Assembly: GCF_000340215.1 (NCBI RefSeq)
Contig: NW_006921534.1
Coordinates: forward strand, 744,001-808,000
DNA: 64,000 bases
Direction: 5' to 3'
Source of the DNA: Pseudocercospora fijiensis CIRAD86
Lineage: Eukaryota > Ascomycota > Dothideomycetes > Mycosphaerellales > Mycosphaerellaceae
The notes below the pieces were generated by a model, which was not told the origin of the DNA, made no database searches, and was given only the letters and a program-made list of their open reading frames with translations. The first letter of the stretch is position 1, and each line of letters opens with the position of its first letter. The position numbers and the translations under genes are program-made. Positions 35,448-46,925 of the stretch are shown here, in pieces.

Positions 35448-37989
35448 ATGTCTTCTTAAGTGCTATACGAGTCTTCTATTCTCGGCGATTTCTTCTAAGA
35501 TATCGATAAACCTAACTCTCTAGGGGATAGCGGTATTAGTAAGGATAATAAGGAGGTAGATTTAGAGGGTTTGAACGACGAGGAACGCCGCGAATATAAG
35601 CTCGAGAGATAGGCGCGGAGGGAGGGTAGTAAGGATAGTCGTAAGGAGGGTCGTAAGGAGGGTAGTAAAGAGCTAAATCTCGAGGAATTAGCGACTTAGG
35701 CACTCGAGGAAGAAGAAGAAGAAGGTAAAGCTAATAAGGATAATATTCCTATACTATTGTTAGCTCCGCCGAAGGACACTTATCGCTCGCTAGATAGTGC
35801 TATTTAAGCCGTTTAAGAATACGCCTTTAGCGCTAGATACTGCTAGCGTATTAAGTCCGGAAACAAGTCGAAATCGGCTTAAAACTACGGTCTCTAGGTT
35901 TCTCGCTATCTTATGTATACGTAAGGTAATAAGCCGCCGGATAGAGAGAATTTCGTACGCAAAGGAGCTAGCTCGGCACGAGGTAGTTGTCCGGTATCGC
36001 TATAGCTCCGTGCCTGCGACTCGAAGAATCTACTCGGTCGCTAGAAGGTCGAGAATGCTACTAGAGTCTATAACTATAAGGCTGTCTATAGCGCTTAATT
36101 CGCGCCGCATCGCCGCCGCTAGCGTAATAAGGTTATATAGAAGGCTATCGTCGATAACCTAAATGCTAACGCTTCCGTTTATACTACGCTTAGTCGATTA
36201 ATGAATAAGACAGACTGTAAGTGCGAGAAGCTATATTTGAAAGCTCTCGGCCGAGACTCGGCCGGAGCTAAATTCTACCCACTTTCGCACTTCTTCCTTC
36301 CTTTAACACTTTACTAATAATAATGCAGGTATATAGGTTGTTAAGGACCTTCTAAACGTACGCTAGGCTGCTCGGAAGGCTACACAAGGTAACTTAACTG
36401 CATTAGAAGCCCTTTTCTAGCTACTAGACTAGCTAGGTTTCTACTAGAAGAAGGAGGTCGATTCGGAGGGTAAGTTAGACAAACTGCTCGTTCTCAACCT
36501 ATAAATAGCCGAGTTATATAAGCAGTATCCGGACTATCTTATTATCGACAATACTTATAAGACAAACAAGTATAACCGTCTACTTTTGAATATCGTATCT
36601 AGCACTAGAGCTAGCGATATAATATCTCTTAGATACTGTATTATAGGCAACGAAGACGAAGCCGCGTTTACGTAGTTTAGTAAGGCCTTTAAAGAGCTAT
36701 GTTCCGACTATAATCTACCTCCGCTAGGCCTATAGGTTACTAATCGAGACCGTAGTTGTATGAACGCACTTAACAAGGTTTATCTACGTACACCGGCTCT
36801 TATCTGCGTCTAGCATGTCTTTAAGAATGTCTAGGCTTAGGCACGGAAGTTAATGCTATAGAAGCAGGTTCTTAACGAAGAGACTAGCAAGAACGAGTAG
36901 CAAGACGATCTAGATTATGCTACGTTTGTTAACAACTTCTGTACCTGTATCTACGCTAAGACTATTAAAGAATACAATACTAAGGACTAGTAGATAGCAA
37001 ACTACGAGAACCCTTACTATATAGCCCTTCGAGAGTATATTTACCGTAAATACTAGGCTTATAAGGACAAGTTAGTGCACTGTTTCTAGTAGAAGAAGTT
37101 CCCCTTCTACGGGCAATTAGTTACTTCGAAGGTAGAAGGCGCTTACTTAACAATAAAGAAGTGGCTTACTAGTAGGCGCTATAACATCCTTACCCTCTTC
37201 CTTAAACTCCGCCCTTAGTAGGCTATTCGTTACTTAGAGATTATACGGCGGATAGGACAAGAACGTATAGTAGTGCCTATTATACTCCGCCGACCTAAGT
37301 TTGCTAAGGTAAATAAGAAGATCTACCGCAAGGCGTTATAGAAGGGCCTTAATTAGCTTAAATTAGCGTACGAAGAGATAACTAAGCTTGCTAAGGAGCC
37401 TAGCAAATAGCGGTCAACCTGCTTAGGTTGCTTCTATAAGGTATAGGGTATAGTCTGCAAGCATACGATTATTAATACTATTAAGTCGGTTAGATCCTTC
37501 GAATTCGACCTATATACGCACTTCGATAGACACTAGCATATCGACAAAGCCGCGGCTCTAGTAAGGGCTATTATTAAGCTAGAACGGACGGTTTAAGAGC
37601 TATCTACGTTGCCTAATAATCGCCGTAGCAGAGGCAGAGGCAGAGCGGTACCTGCGAGAAGGCACGTACGTACTAACTAGCGAGAGCCTTCTAGCTTCGA
37701 ATACGTAGATTAGTCAAACTAGGCCTCTTAAAGAGGCCGTAGTAGGCGTACGAGGGCATTAACTTAACGTGCGGCAATACAATAACTACGGCCTTTAGTA
37801 CCGCTAGTTTATATACCTACTAAGCGCTATAGCTATATTAGCAACGATCTAGCTAGTATTTAAAGAGCCGCACTTAGTAGACACCGTCTAATAGCGCTAG
37901 TAGTGCCTTACTCTAAGCAATAGTTTGTCTAGTTCTATAGCAATTAACCTATATAGCCGTAGGCTATAGGACTACTAGTAGCGACTTAA
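35448..37989 (+). pseudogene. MULE transposase with FAR1-type DNA-binding domain, RIP-broken
   Basis: Transposase of the FAR1/MULE group. An N-terminal acidic and Lys/Glu-rich region leads to a FAR1/WRKY-GCM1-like segment (TYRSLDSAI near 35780, SCPVSL, GRWKVENATRVYNYKAV read through stops). A 112-nt intron follows (36217-36328; GTAAGT, TACTAAT branch, TGCAG). Then comes the MULE catalytic core with LIIDNTYKTNKYNR (about 36540), VTNRDRSCMNAL and CVWHVFKNVW (about 36815), and VTSKVEGAYLTIKKWL (about 37125). A SWIM-type zinc motif (CKHTI) and an Arg-rich tail complete it. More than twenty TAG/TAA codons replace Trp or Gln, so no protein can be made. Some of it is still open (35797-36162) in a false frame. 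Confidence 0.88.
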
Positions 37990-38055
37990 CCGACGATATT
38001 TAGACACGCTCCGCCGCTATCAAATTAATAGGTATTTACTTAGCAATAGCACATA

Positions 38056-38127
38056 CTAGGCTCTATAGCTCCGCTAGTGCTAGGCTCTATAGCTCCGCTA
38101 GTGCTAGGCTCTATAGCTCCGCTAGTA
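38056..38127 (+). repeat. Three identical 24-bp tandem repeats
   Basis: CTAGGCTCTATAGCTCCGCT plus AGTG is repeated three times without change, downstream of the MULE transposase stop. The first base pairs after it diverge. Confidence 0.9.
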
Positions 38128-38445
38128 TCTACCGCTCTATTGCGTAGTTAGTAGCAAGGTCTATAGTAGTAAGAGCCGCGCCTTTATCCTCGTAGTTATT
38201 AGTATGCCGGCTATAGTAACTAGTTCTAGCAGTCTTATATATCTACGAAGCTAAGGGCCTTTAGAATTGCCTCCTTCTTAACCCTAATCGTTACTATATA
38301 CGTGTAGTTCCTACGAGGAGCGCTTTAGTCGATTTGTACGGCCAAATACGTCCGTGCGTGCTTATAACCTAAACCGGACGTATATAATGGATCACTTGCT
38401 AAATAGCCGCAAGGCACTTGCCGATTAGCATTTGCCGGACATACG

Positions 38446-39682
38446 TCGGCACCATGTCTTGCCATCGGGAGAAATACTGTCCGACCAATAACGCAACGAT
38501 GCATTCGACCAGCATTTGGCTACACCCTATAAGATAAGCGAGCATGTGCTTGGCTTGGCGTGAAAGGTGCATGGCTGATGAGTGCGTGATGGGGTGACGT
38601 CCCGAAACATCCCTGTCCCCCGCAACGAAGATTTTCCTGAGCGCACGCGAATGCATCCAAGTTCTATTTCGGGCCCCAAGGTCACCAGCATTTTTCTCGA
38701 TCTTTTCTCTCGCCTCAGTCTCGCCCAATCGCTGACTCGCTGGCACCAGGCGGCCACGAGCATCGGCGGCTGGCTGCGCTGCGCCTTGTGCGCAACATGT
38801 CATGAGCAGGTGAGACAGCGACGCGCCGGAATCCGTGTACCAAAACATTCATACCGTATGCCACGGTGCACAGCACGCGCGCGCCAACATTGGAAGCGAG
38901 GCCAGAGCACTTCCTTGCCATGTGTCAATTGTGACCACTCCCACTCTTCTCGGCCGGGTTCGATACGATGGGAACGTTCCATGCGTACAGCTGAGTGAGG
39001 CCCTTGCCTAGTGTATATCGCCTATGTCTGTCTGTCTGTCTCGTCGCCGGTCGCTGCTGTTCTCGTTCTCGTCTGGTGCGCCGCGACGACAAGTAAGCTT
39101 TGCCAGGAGGCGGTCGAAGCATCTCCTTCCAGCCAAGCGCAGGAGCGCCTCGGCTCGGCGTGTCGCAGCACGTGTTTAATGAAACATACAGTACGACACT
39201 GACACTGCGCACAACAATCCACGCTGCAAAACGAAGAGTCGCTACGCAAGGCCTTGATGCCCATGCCACAGCTTTGCTTCTATAGGCATCATGCGATGAT
39301 CAGGGAGCGCCCAGGTGGTCGTGCGGTGGACTGGCGGCAACCTCGTCGATACTCCCCCTATTATTATTCGTGTCTTATTATTATTATTCAGCTCCCGAAC
39401 ACGAATGACCGCCACGCGCCCAAGCGAGGCCTCGACTCCTCGTGTGGCCCGCATACTAGCCATCCATACTAAGAACCGTTGCGACGCCTCCCGCTTGGGG
39501 CAATCCAATCCAAACCAATCTCCCTTCAAGTACTTCCCTCACCCACCAATCTACCCTTCGTTCTCCATTCGTGCTTGATACTTCTGACATACGTGCTTGC
39601 GTGCGACACCCCGACCCTCGTTTCTCTTTTCACCCTCTCACAATCTTTGGCACGTTCTGTTCTTCCTCATTTCTCCTTAGTC
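38446..39682 (+). other. Upstream region of the tyrosinase gene
   Basis: Normal-composition DNA with no convincing gene; the overlapping open frames on both strands carry no recognisable domain. It contains a short (TGTC)4 run near 39026 and a TTATTA-rich microsatellite at 39359-39390. A pyrimidine-rich leader runs from about 39500 up to the start codon. Confidence 0.45.
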
Positions 39683-41596
39683 ATGAAGTTCTTTCCCTTT
39701 CTCTCCGCCGCCGCAATTGCCTGCACTTCAGTTCTCGCACATCCACTTCACCCTGACGAGCACAGCCATGTATTGGAAAAGCGCCAGCAAACCAACGTTC
39801 CCTTGCTCACTCCCAGCGGATCTACATACCCTCGATTGGAAGTCAGGCAATTGAAGGACACAAAGCCTAATCAATGGACTCTCCTCGTTCTTGCCATGAA
39901 CCAATTCATGACCTCGAGCGGACAGAGCAGCTACTTCGCCATTTCCGGTATCCATGGCGTGCCCAGAGTCAACTACAACAACGTTGGCCAATGTAGCTCT
40001 TGCGGTGGCGCTGATGGATACTGTGCACACGATTCCGTTCACTTCCCTGCATGGCACCGCGCATATCTCGCCTTGTTTGAGCAGGAACTTCTGAAGGTCG
40101 CTATGAACATTGCAAACCAATATCCATCCAGCACCAGAGCGAGCATGGTTGGCGCTGCGACTCAATTACGTCTGCCATACTGGGACTGGGCCGCAAAACC
40201 ACCTTCAGGTCGACCAGTTCTTCCATATATCGTCACCGATGTTGAGGTCACCGTCAACGGACCCCAGGGCTCGACGACCATCACGAACCCATTCTTCCGA
40301 TACGACTTCAAGAGCACCGAACGAAGCCAAATGTACTATGCACCCTTCACCACCTGGACTCGCAGCTATCGCTATCCAACCAGCAATAGCGCCAGTGCTA
40401 CCAGTAACACGCAGGCCGCCGTCAATGCCATGACCCAGAATCGTCAGAGTTTGCAGGATCAAATCTACCAGCTCTTCACCAACTGCAAGACTTACCTCTA
40501 CTTCAGCAACGACGATGCCGGCTCATCCACATCTGGCTGCTCTAACTCGATCGAGGGCATCCACAACACCATTCACGTCCTTTCCGGCGGTCCAGGAACC
40601 AGCTCGGTCTCTGGTGGCCACATGACTTACCTGCCATCTGCATCTTTCGATCCAATCTTCTGGCTTCACCACTGCAATGTCGACAGAATCTTCGCCATGT
40701 GGCAGGCTCTCAACCCAAACCAATATGGAGCATCTCAGGTCGCTCCACATAGCACTTGGACCATTGCTCAGGGATCCACTCAGAATGCACAATCTCCTTT
40801 GACTCCATTCAAGAAGGCTGACGGCAGCTTCTGGAACACGAACGACGTCCGAAGCACCACCAGCGCTTTCAAGTACACCTACCCAGAATTCGCAAACAGC
40901 GATGGCAGCGCCACTGCCATCCGCGGATATGTCAACAGACTCTACGGACCCAGCGCCAGTGCCACGGCGGGCTCTTCCAAGCGTGATGCCGAGCCACAGG
41001 ACCCATCTGTGGCCAGCGCCCTTGCATCAGTATCCAGCGCCGCCGCCCAAGTTGCCGATATCCTCCCCGGAAACCCACTCGCAGCATCCAACGGCTCTCT
41101 CTACCAATACGTCGCCAATGTGCAGACTCCTCGGTACACTCTCAACGGAACCTACAACGTCCTTGTCTTCAACGGAAAGCCAGTCTCTGAAGACCCCTCG
41201 ACCTGGACCACCGACAAGAACCTCATTGGAACGATGGGTGTCATGTCGCAGCCAGGCAAGACCGATCACAACACGATCTGCTCCGGCTCCATCCCGCTTA
41301 CGCGCACCCTCCAAAACATGGTCGGCGGCGGCAGCGGACTTCTTTCTAGCTTGGCAGAAATTATCGTTGCCCCATATCTCACCAAGAATTTGGAATGGCG
41401 CATTGCCCAGGATGGCAAGAGCATCGACACCGGATCTGTCGACGGTTTCGTGGTGTCTGTCGTCACATCCAGCGCCCAACCTCCATCCGATCCCAACGAT
41501 TTCCCCGAGTACTCGCCTTTCATCCCACTCGTGGACATCACCAAGGGACAATCTGGCGGAGCGAACTCCACCCAACAAGCGGTTCCTCATCCGTGA
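39683..41596 (+). CDS. Secreted tyrosinase (type-3 copper oxidase)
   Basis: Tyrosinase: o-hydroxylation of monophenols and oxidation of diphenols to quinones, usually for melanin or wall cross-linking. I chose ATG 39683 because it opens directly into a signal peptide (MKFFPFLSAAAIACTSVLA); the open frame extends upstream but reads as untranslated leader. No intron, 637 aa. CuA ligands: His91 (GIHG), His116 in the CAH thioether motif with Cys114, and His125 (FPAWHR). CuB ligands: His294 and His298 (GIHNTIH) and His329/330 (FWLHH). A tyrosine motif (YTYPEF) ends the catalytic domain. A kexin-type Lys-Arg at 433-434 precedes a C-terminal domain of about 200 residues that in this family masks the active site until cut off. 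Coding is intact, with no RIP despite blocks on both sides. Confidence 0.93.
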   Translation: MKFFPFLSAAAIACTSVLAHPLHPDEHSHVLEKRQQTNVPLLTPSGSTYPRLEVRQLKDTKPNQWTLLVLAMNQFMTSSGQSSYFAISGIHGVPRVNYNNVGQCSSCGGADGYCAHDSVHFPAWHRAYLALFEQELLKVAMNIANQYPSSTRASMVGAATQLRLPYWDWAAKPPSGRPVLPYIVTDVEVTVNGPQGSTTITNPFFRYDFKSTERSQMYYAPFTTWTRSYRYPTSNSASATSNTQAAVNAMTQNRQSLQDQIYQLFTNCKTYLYFSNDDAGSSTSGCSNSIEGIHNTIHVLSGGPGTSSVSGGHMTYLPSASFDPIFWLHHCNVDRIFAMWQALNPNQYGASQVAPHSTWTIAQGSTQNAQSPLTPFKKADGSFWNTNDVRSTTSAFKYTYPEFANSDGSATAIRGYVNRLYGPSASATAGSSKRDAEPQDPSVASALASVSSAAAQVADILPGNPLAASNGSLYQYVANVQTPRYTLNGTYNVLVFNGKPVSEDPSTWTTDKNLIGTMGVMSQPGKTDHNTICSGSIPLTRTLQNMVGGGSGLLSSLAEIIVAPYLTKNLEWRIAQDGKSIDTGSVDGFVVSVVTSSAQPPSDPNDFPEYSPFIPLVDITKGQSGGANSTQQAVPHP

Positions 41597-42238
41597 TTGT
41601 ATCAGCTAGACAGATAGCAAGCAGTAGCAGCACCGGGCCCAGGACGGGGGAAAATTTGTATATATGGTACGGCATGACGTTTGAGGTGTGAAGCGGAGCA
41701 TCGTTAGGCGGCGTTGATTCTACACTACTTTCTGTGTCGTGTACGATTTCACGACGAGAGATGGACATAATCCAGAGACTTAATAATACTATCATCAGAA
41801 AGTCGGAGACAGACAGTAGAACATCTAATCATCAGCTCGTGCTTCTCAAGACTCATGTTCAAGCATCGCGTGTCAGTCAGATCCTGAATCATGCCCTCGT
41901 CTCACCGCGTGACTCGATCCCTTGGGTTGCTGTAGAATTTCTTGGTTCGGCATTGTTTGGTGCGAGTCTACTTACTGTAACTTACTGCGGACTTCGCAAC
42001 GGGGGTTCTGGACTGGACACGGACAAATCTTTCGCACGATGCCCGCGCGCTTGCTCAAACAGTACATGTGGAAATTGTGAAGGACTCGCCCTAGAATATC
42101 CCTCGTTTGAGTTCCGCGCGGTACGTTTCCAGCCAAAAGCTTCGTGACGAATCTGACGATGGCGCGAAGAGATTTGTCGTGTATGTTAGGAGTTTTAGTC
42201 AAACCTAAATGGAGTCATGAGCACAGCGTTTTACTAGT
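41597..42238. other. Downstream flank of the tyrosinase gene
   Basis: Presumed 3' untranslated region and unique DNA up to the MULE insertion at about 42239. Open frames here show no domain. Confidence 0.45.
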
Positions 42239-44686
42239 GATTACTAGGCAATAAGCTACCCGCAATCCTCTAGTTTAGTAGCGTTTAGAACCGCTCGGCG
42301 TAGTAACGAATTAGGTTAAGAAGGGCGCCTCTCTCGAGCCTATCGGTAAAGCGGCTATTTAACTATTATAGAAGCAGCAATTTTGTAGTAGAAGAGACTA
42401 TTATAGATACTAAGAGTTGTTGCTATAGATATGCTATATAATTACTGCCTTCTACGACTATATCGGAAAGCCTAGCTATACTAATTACTATCTCTTCGAC
42501 CTCGTTATTACTTAGTATATTATCTACGAGCTATTAACTTACTAGGCTTACTAGCGGTTAACTAGCGGTTACTATATGTTCTTATACCTCTTATCTCTCG
42601 TCTAACTCGCTCGTTGCTAGGTAGGTTATTAGCGGCTTCGTCTTCCGAGTCGTCTATTATCTAACTATTTAGTCGCCTAGCCGCTTATTCGTAATCCTTA
42701 TCTCGTATATAGCTTATTATCGTATCTATAGTATACTAGTCTACGTTATAGAAGATAAGAAGCTCCTCGAAGGACGAGAGGCCGGAATCGGTAAAGTAAC
42801 AGTCGTCTATAGTAATACCGTTAATCTCGCGAATACCGTATATAAAGACCTATAATAGCTTACCCTAATTCTGTTAGCTAGTTAAATAGTAAGTGCCTAG
42901 CGGCGCAGGTGGACCTCGTACTAATAGTATATCTCCTATTAAATCTACCTCTTTAACGTCGTCTAAATCGAGCGGTTATAAGGACTATATATTAAGCATT
43001 GTCTCGCGGCGCGGTATATTAAAGGAGGGCGGTAGATTAAAGGAGGGCGGTAGAAGGCGCGGAAATAGCCTCGGAGTAAGGTTACCTAGCGGAGGTAATA
43101 AGACTATAGGTTAGCGAATAGGTAACGACTAAATACGCCGTTTTAATAGTAACGGTCGTAGTATTATATTAGAATAGACGAGGTAGTGTGTTTCCGGCGT
43201 TGTCGGTCGCAATTAAGCGCGAGTAGGTATCGCTAGTTTAGAAGGTAGTTAAGTTGTCTACTATCGCTCGGTCTTACCTATAAAATAGACCTCTTATAGG
43301 TTAGCGATAAAATAGTTAATATTTAGTACGTAGCAATTTTCCGAGAAGTCCTTAACCTTCCGTACGTAGAAGGCGTAGAATGCGTCCTTTATAGTACTAT
43401 TAATAGAAGGGTCGTCCTTAATCCGCTAGTACTTAAGATTTAGTGTTTCTACTACCTCCTTAAAGTGGCCTCGAAGATCTCTTAAAAGAGGTGTTTGTGC
43501 TAGGGCAATAGCGTCTTCTTTATAACCTTCGACTACGAGTTATTAAGTGTCGAGAGCGCGCTAGTATTCGTAAGCAAATATAACATTTAGGCCTAGAAAT
43601 AGCTCGATATATCGTCGCTATTATAGCTCGCTAATCTCGAGTCTATTAAACAGGTAGTTACGTAGAATGTAGTAACAAGGTAGGCGGGTTTAAAACTAGG
43701 CGAGGCAGTTATAGCGAGCCGGTGTTATATAGTTATAACTGCGTAGTATGCCTTTATATATAGGTGCTACCTTAGCTTCTATTTTAATAGCAATATCTAC
43801 CTATTCTCGAATATAATCCTAAGCAGCTAGTAGCTATAGTGTCTCGAAGCCTAGAAGGCCCTTATAGTACTAATATTGTATGCGTTTGCCGAGCCTATAA
43901 CTAGCTAGCTATGCCTTATAAGCCTGCCTATCGTCGACTTTAAGAACCTCGATAATAGTGCTATATAGTGTATAGAACACTAGGTTGCGCTTGTTGCGGT
44001 TATACTTAATAGCATAGTAATAGCCCTCTAAGGGCGAGGTAGTCCTTATTTGTAGCAATAATAGACTATAGAGCCGTACCTAAGTTGCCTATTTCCGTAA
44101 AGTTTGGCTATTCTAATTATAGCGTATATATTAGACCTTGTCCTACTATCCTATAGGCTTATGCTCTTGTAACTACTCTTGAATCTATACTATATCGGTA
44201 CTAACGTCGCCTACGCTACGTGCGTAGTAGATTAAGTAGTAAAACCGCTTAACAATCTCTAGAAATTAGGCCTCTAGAAACGAGCGAAGGAAGGTCTCTT
44301 TAACGTACCGCTAGCAGAGGTAAATTCGTACCTAATCGTTATCCTTCTCCGAGAGGTTAATAGCCGCCTATTCTAAGGCCGAGTCGTCGACTATAGCTAT
44401 AATAGGCTTCTATAGTAGTAACTATACCTTAATAGCTCGAAGTCCGGCTTCTACGAGCTTAGCTTTCTACGATTCTAGCAATAGGTAGCCTGCTAGCAGC
44501 TAACAACCTAACGCATTGCGAACATAGATAGTAAAAAGGTTCTAACTAAGGTCGGTAGTCTTATAAGTCGCGTCTAGTAAGAACAACTATATAGTATATA
44601 AGTTAGTATTGTTTTGAATTTTTAAAGTTAGTAGTAGGAACTATAGAACGCAAGCTTTAGAAGCTTAGTTATACGCCTGCCTTCTA

Positions 44687-44687
<1 letters not shown>

Positions 44688-44727
<40 letters not shown>
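44688..44727. repeat. CTA trinucleotide microsatellite
   Basis: About 13 CTA units. On the minus strand they encode the poly-Ser stretch of the MULE transposase. Confidence 0.9.
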
Positions 44728-45082
44728 ATAACAACAATACTTACATCTCCTGCCTCGGTATTTAACAACTCTCGTTGCTACTCGCTCTAAAAGACAACAC
44801 TACGCTCTGTCTTGCCTTTTAGTATCTTCGATATTACCTAGAAATAGAGCTCTTTACCGTCTATATTATTACAAACACCCTTAAGCGCGATAGCAAGGTC
44901 GTCTAGCTAGATACTCGTATTTCTACGGTTACTAGTACGAGCCTTCCTTAGGTTAGGCCTAATCTTTAACTACGCTACAATACTAGCCTTTAGGTACTAT
45001 CCGCTAATCTTGCTAAACTCGTCCTTTAATAGCCCCCTTTTAACGAAGTCTAATACCTTAGCAACGTTAAAAGCGCGCTATT

Positions 45083-45278
45083 TGTTAGGGCCAAAGAGGC
45101 TATACGTAATTAGCATGTAATTAGGCCGAGTGAAGCTAGGGTCTTAGTGCCTTAGGCAGGGCTTAGCGCTTGGCGTTAGGCCAACTCTCCTACCTTCCTC
45201 CCTCTCCTCCTAGATCCTTATCGAATACTACCTGTACCCACTACCACCCTATCTACCTGCTAATATACCCTTCTTATA
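45083..45278 (+). repeat. 5' LTR of copy D
   Basis: 196 bp. ATCGAATACTA at 45220-45230 is complementary at 10 of 11 positions to CAGTATTCGAT at 45279-45289. The one mismatch is the position RIP would change. Confidence 0.92.
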
Positions 45279-45349
45279 CAGTATTCGATCCACCCTTTAA
45301 GGGCAGCAGCTAGATAGTCCTTATTTCAAGCTTTTAGCGGTATAGCTAC

Positions 45350-46912
45350 GAAAACTATCGATTTAACTATATTGCGCCCGAAGAACGGGACCTACACGTA
45401 CTATTCCATTAAACAACCGTACCAATTATTAAGCAGGGCCTTCTACACGGCCTATTATACTAAATCAATCGCACTAAGCCGATATCTACTAATTCCGCTA
45501 CATCCGTATCTTAGGGGCCTATAATACATTATTAGTGCTACCCCTTATTACAATAGCCGGCTCGTTACGAAACAACAACCGTGCTGCCGCTAGTAGCGCT
45601 AGCAATAACAACGCTAGTAGTACAGTTCCCGCTGAAGTGCCTACTAAAGTGCCTCCTACTAAAGAGCCTGCCGGAGAGCCCGTTAAAGAAGAACTTATAA
45701 TTCTAGGTAACGACCTAGAATTGCCTGTCGACGACATTCTTAATAACATTGTTAACCGTCGATATAGCTAACCAGCCTTTAGTCCCTAGCTAGCAGCGAG
45801 ACTTTAAGAAGCTACCTAAAACAGGCTTACTATCTTGCGTTAAGAACAATAGCTAAAGGATAATCTTCTTGAGATTCGCCGTCTCTAGGAATCTCTAACA
45901 ACTACTGCTAAGCTAATAGTAGGACCTTCTTTACTACCTATCTAAAAGAAGGATGCTAAGCTCAAGGACTGTACCGTATTTAACGGCTCCAGTCGCAAGC
46001 AATACAATGATTATATACGCGATTGTAAGCTCAACTAACGAAATGTACTAAGGGCCCTTCTAGATGACTATTCACTAGTTGTCTACGCTATGCAGTACAT
46101 CAATAGCGACCCAAAGCGCACATAGGATGACTATTTCGACTCCCTTAATAACTAGACTGCTGTTTAGTGGCAGACCTATAAAACCATTATACTAAATACC
46201 CTTAGAAACCCTATACTAAGGCAACAATATGCTTAGGACCTGTATCTTCGAGCTAAATAGAAGACTAATTAATCGGCTCGCTTATTTGAAGCCTATTTAA
46301 AAACCCTTAAAGACGACCTTCCGCCTAAGACTGATTCTATATAGATCTCCGAGATACGCCTAAAACTTAGATAGGAACTTATCCTCGAATTAGACCGTCG
46401 TCGTATGTTCGAACAAGCCAATCTAATACGCATTCAATTTATAGTCGAAGTGGAAATAGCCGAACGGGCTATTTAGCTCTAACAACGACTAGAATTAAGG
46501 ATCCGACTAGCTAGTACTAACCGTAGCAACCGTAGTAGCCGCGGAGGAAACTAAGGTTCCTACTAAGACAACAATGCTAATAATAGGAATAGTAACAACG
46601 ACCGTAGAAGAAGCCGTAGCCGGCGGCTATATAGAGGAGGCCGTAATAGGGGCCGTAGAAGGGGCTCGTATCCCTATAATACTAACCGCTCGACTAACAA
46701 TAGCAGTAACAATAGCTACGGCAACAATCTCCCGACCGGATTGAAGTGCTTCAATTGTAATAGTACTAGCTATCTACTAGGCTAATGCGACAAACCTAAG
46801 GACTAGGCCCGAATTGACCGTACTTCCGCTAAGTACAGGAAACACCTTTTAGCCGCTAATGCTACCCTAGTCGGCTCTTTTAATTAGTCGAAAAAAGAGT
46901 AAGCGCCGCACT
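45350..46912 (+). pseudogene. gag of copy D
   Basis: Best-preserved gag of the family. N-terminal part, Pro/Thr/Glu repeat segment (45535-45771 open), Gln/Trp-rich core (RKQYNDYIRD near 45995), Arg/Gly/Asn-rich basic stretch (46510-46700) and zinc knuckle (CFNCN at about 46748). It ends at TAA 46910-46912, possibly an original CAA. Protease starts in another frame at 46926. Confidence 0.8.
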
Positions 46913-46925
46913 AACTATTAGCCTT

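Larger units (their letters stand above)
35217..38436 (+). mobile_element. Mutator-like element (MULE) with 57-bp terminal inverted repeats
   Basis: Terminal inverted repeats at 35217-35273 and 38380-38436 match over 57 bp with about four transition differences. They are flanked by a 9-bp duplication: ggacatacg on the right (38437-38445), agacatacg on the left (35208-35216). The one difference is a TG-to-TA change, so RIP has leaked into the flank. The element is 3220 bp and encodes one MULE transposase. Confidence 0.92.

Noticed and set aside
35797..36162. 121-codon open frame in the MULE
   Set aside because: It is out of frame with the FAR1/MULE transposase, which is recognisable through its stops in another frame.
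39479..39682. Upstream extension of the tyrosinase frame by 68 codons
   Set aside because: It would bury the clear signal peptide at ATG 39683 and reads as a pyrimidine-rich leader.
41027..41590. Long antisense and shifted frames over the tyrosinase gene (also 40902-41609)
   Set aside because: Shadows of a codon-biased gene; no independent signal or motif.
42250..42510. Readable minus-strand frame beyond the MULE transposase end
   Set aside because: It is in a different frame from the transposase; TA-rich RIP DNA often gives protein-like frames when TAG is read as an amino acid.
44688..44727. CTA repeat as a possible CRISPR-like or regulatory array
   Set aside because: Simple trinucleotide microsatellite that encodes poly-Ser in the transposase.
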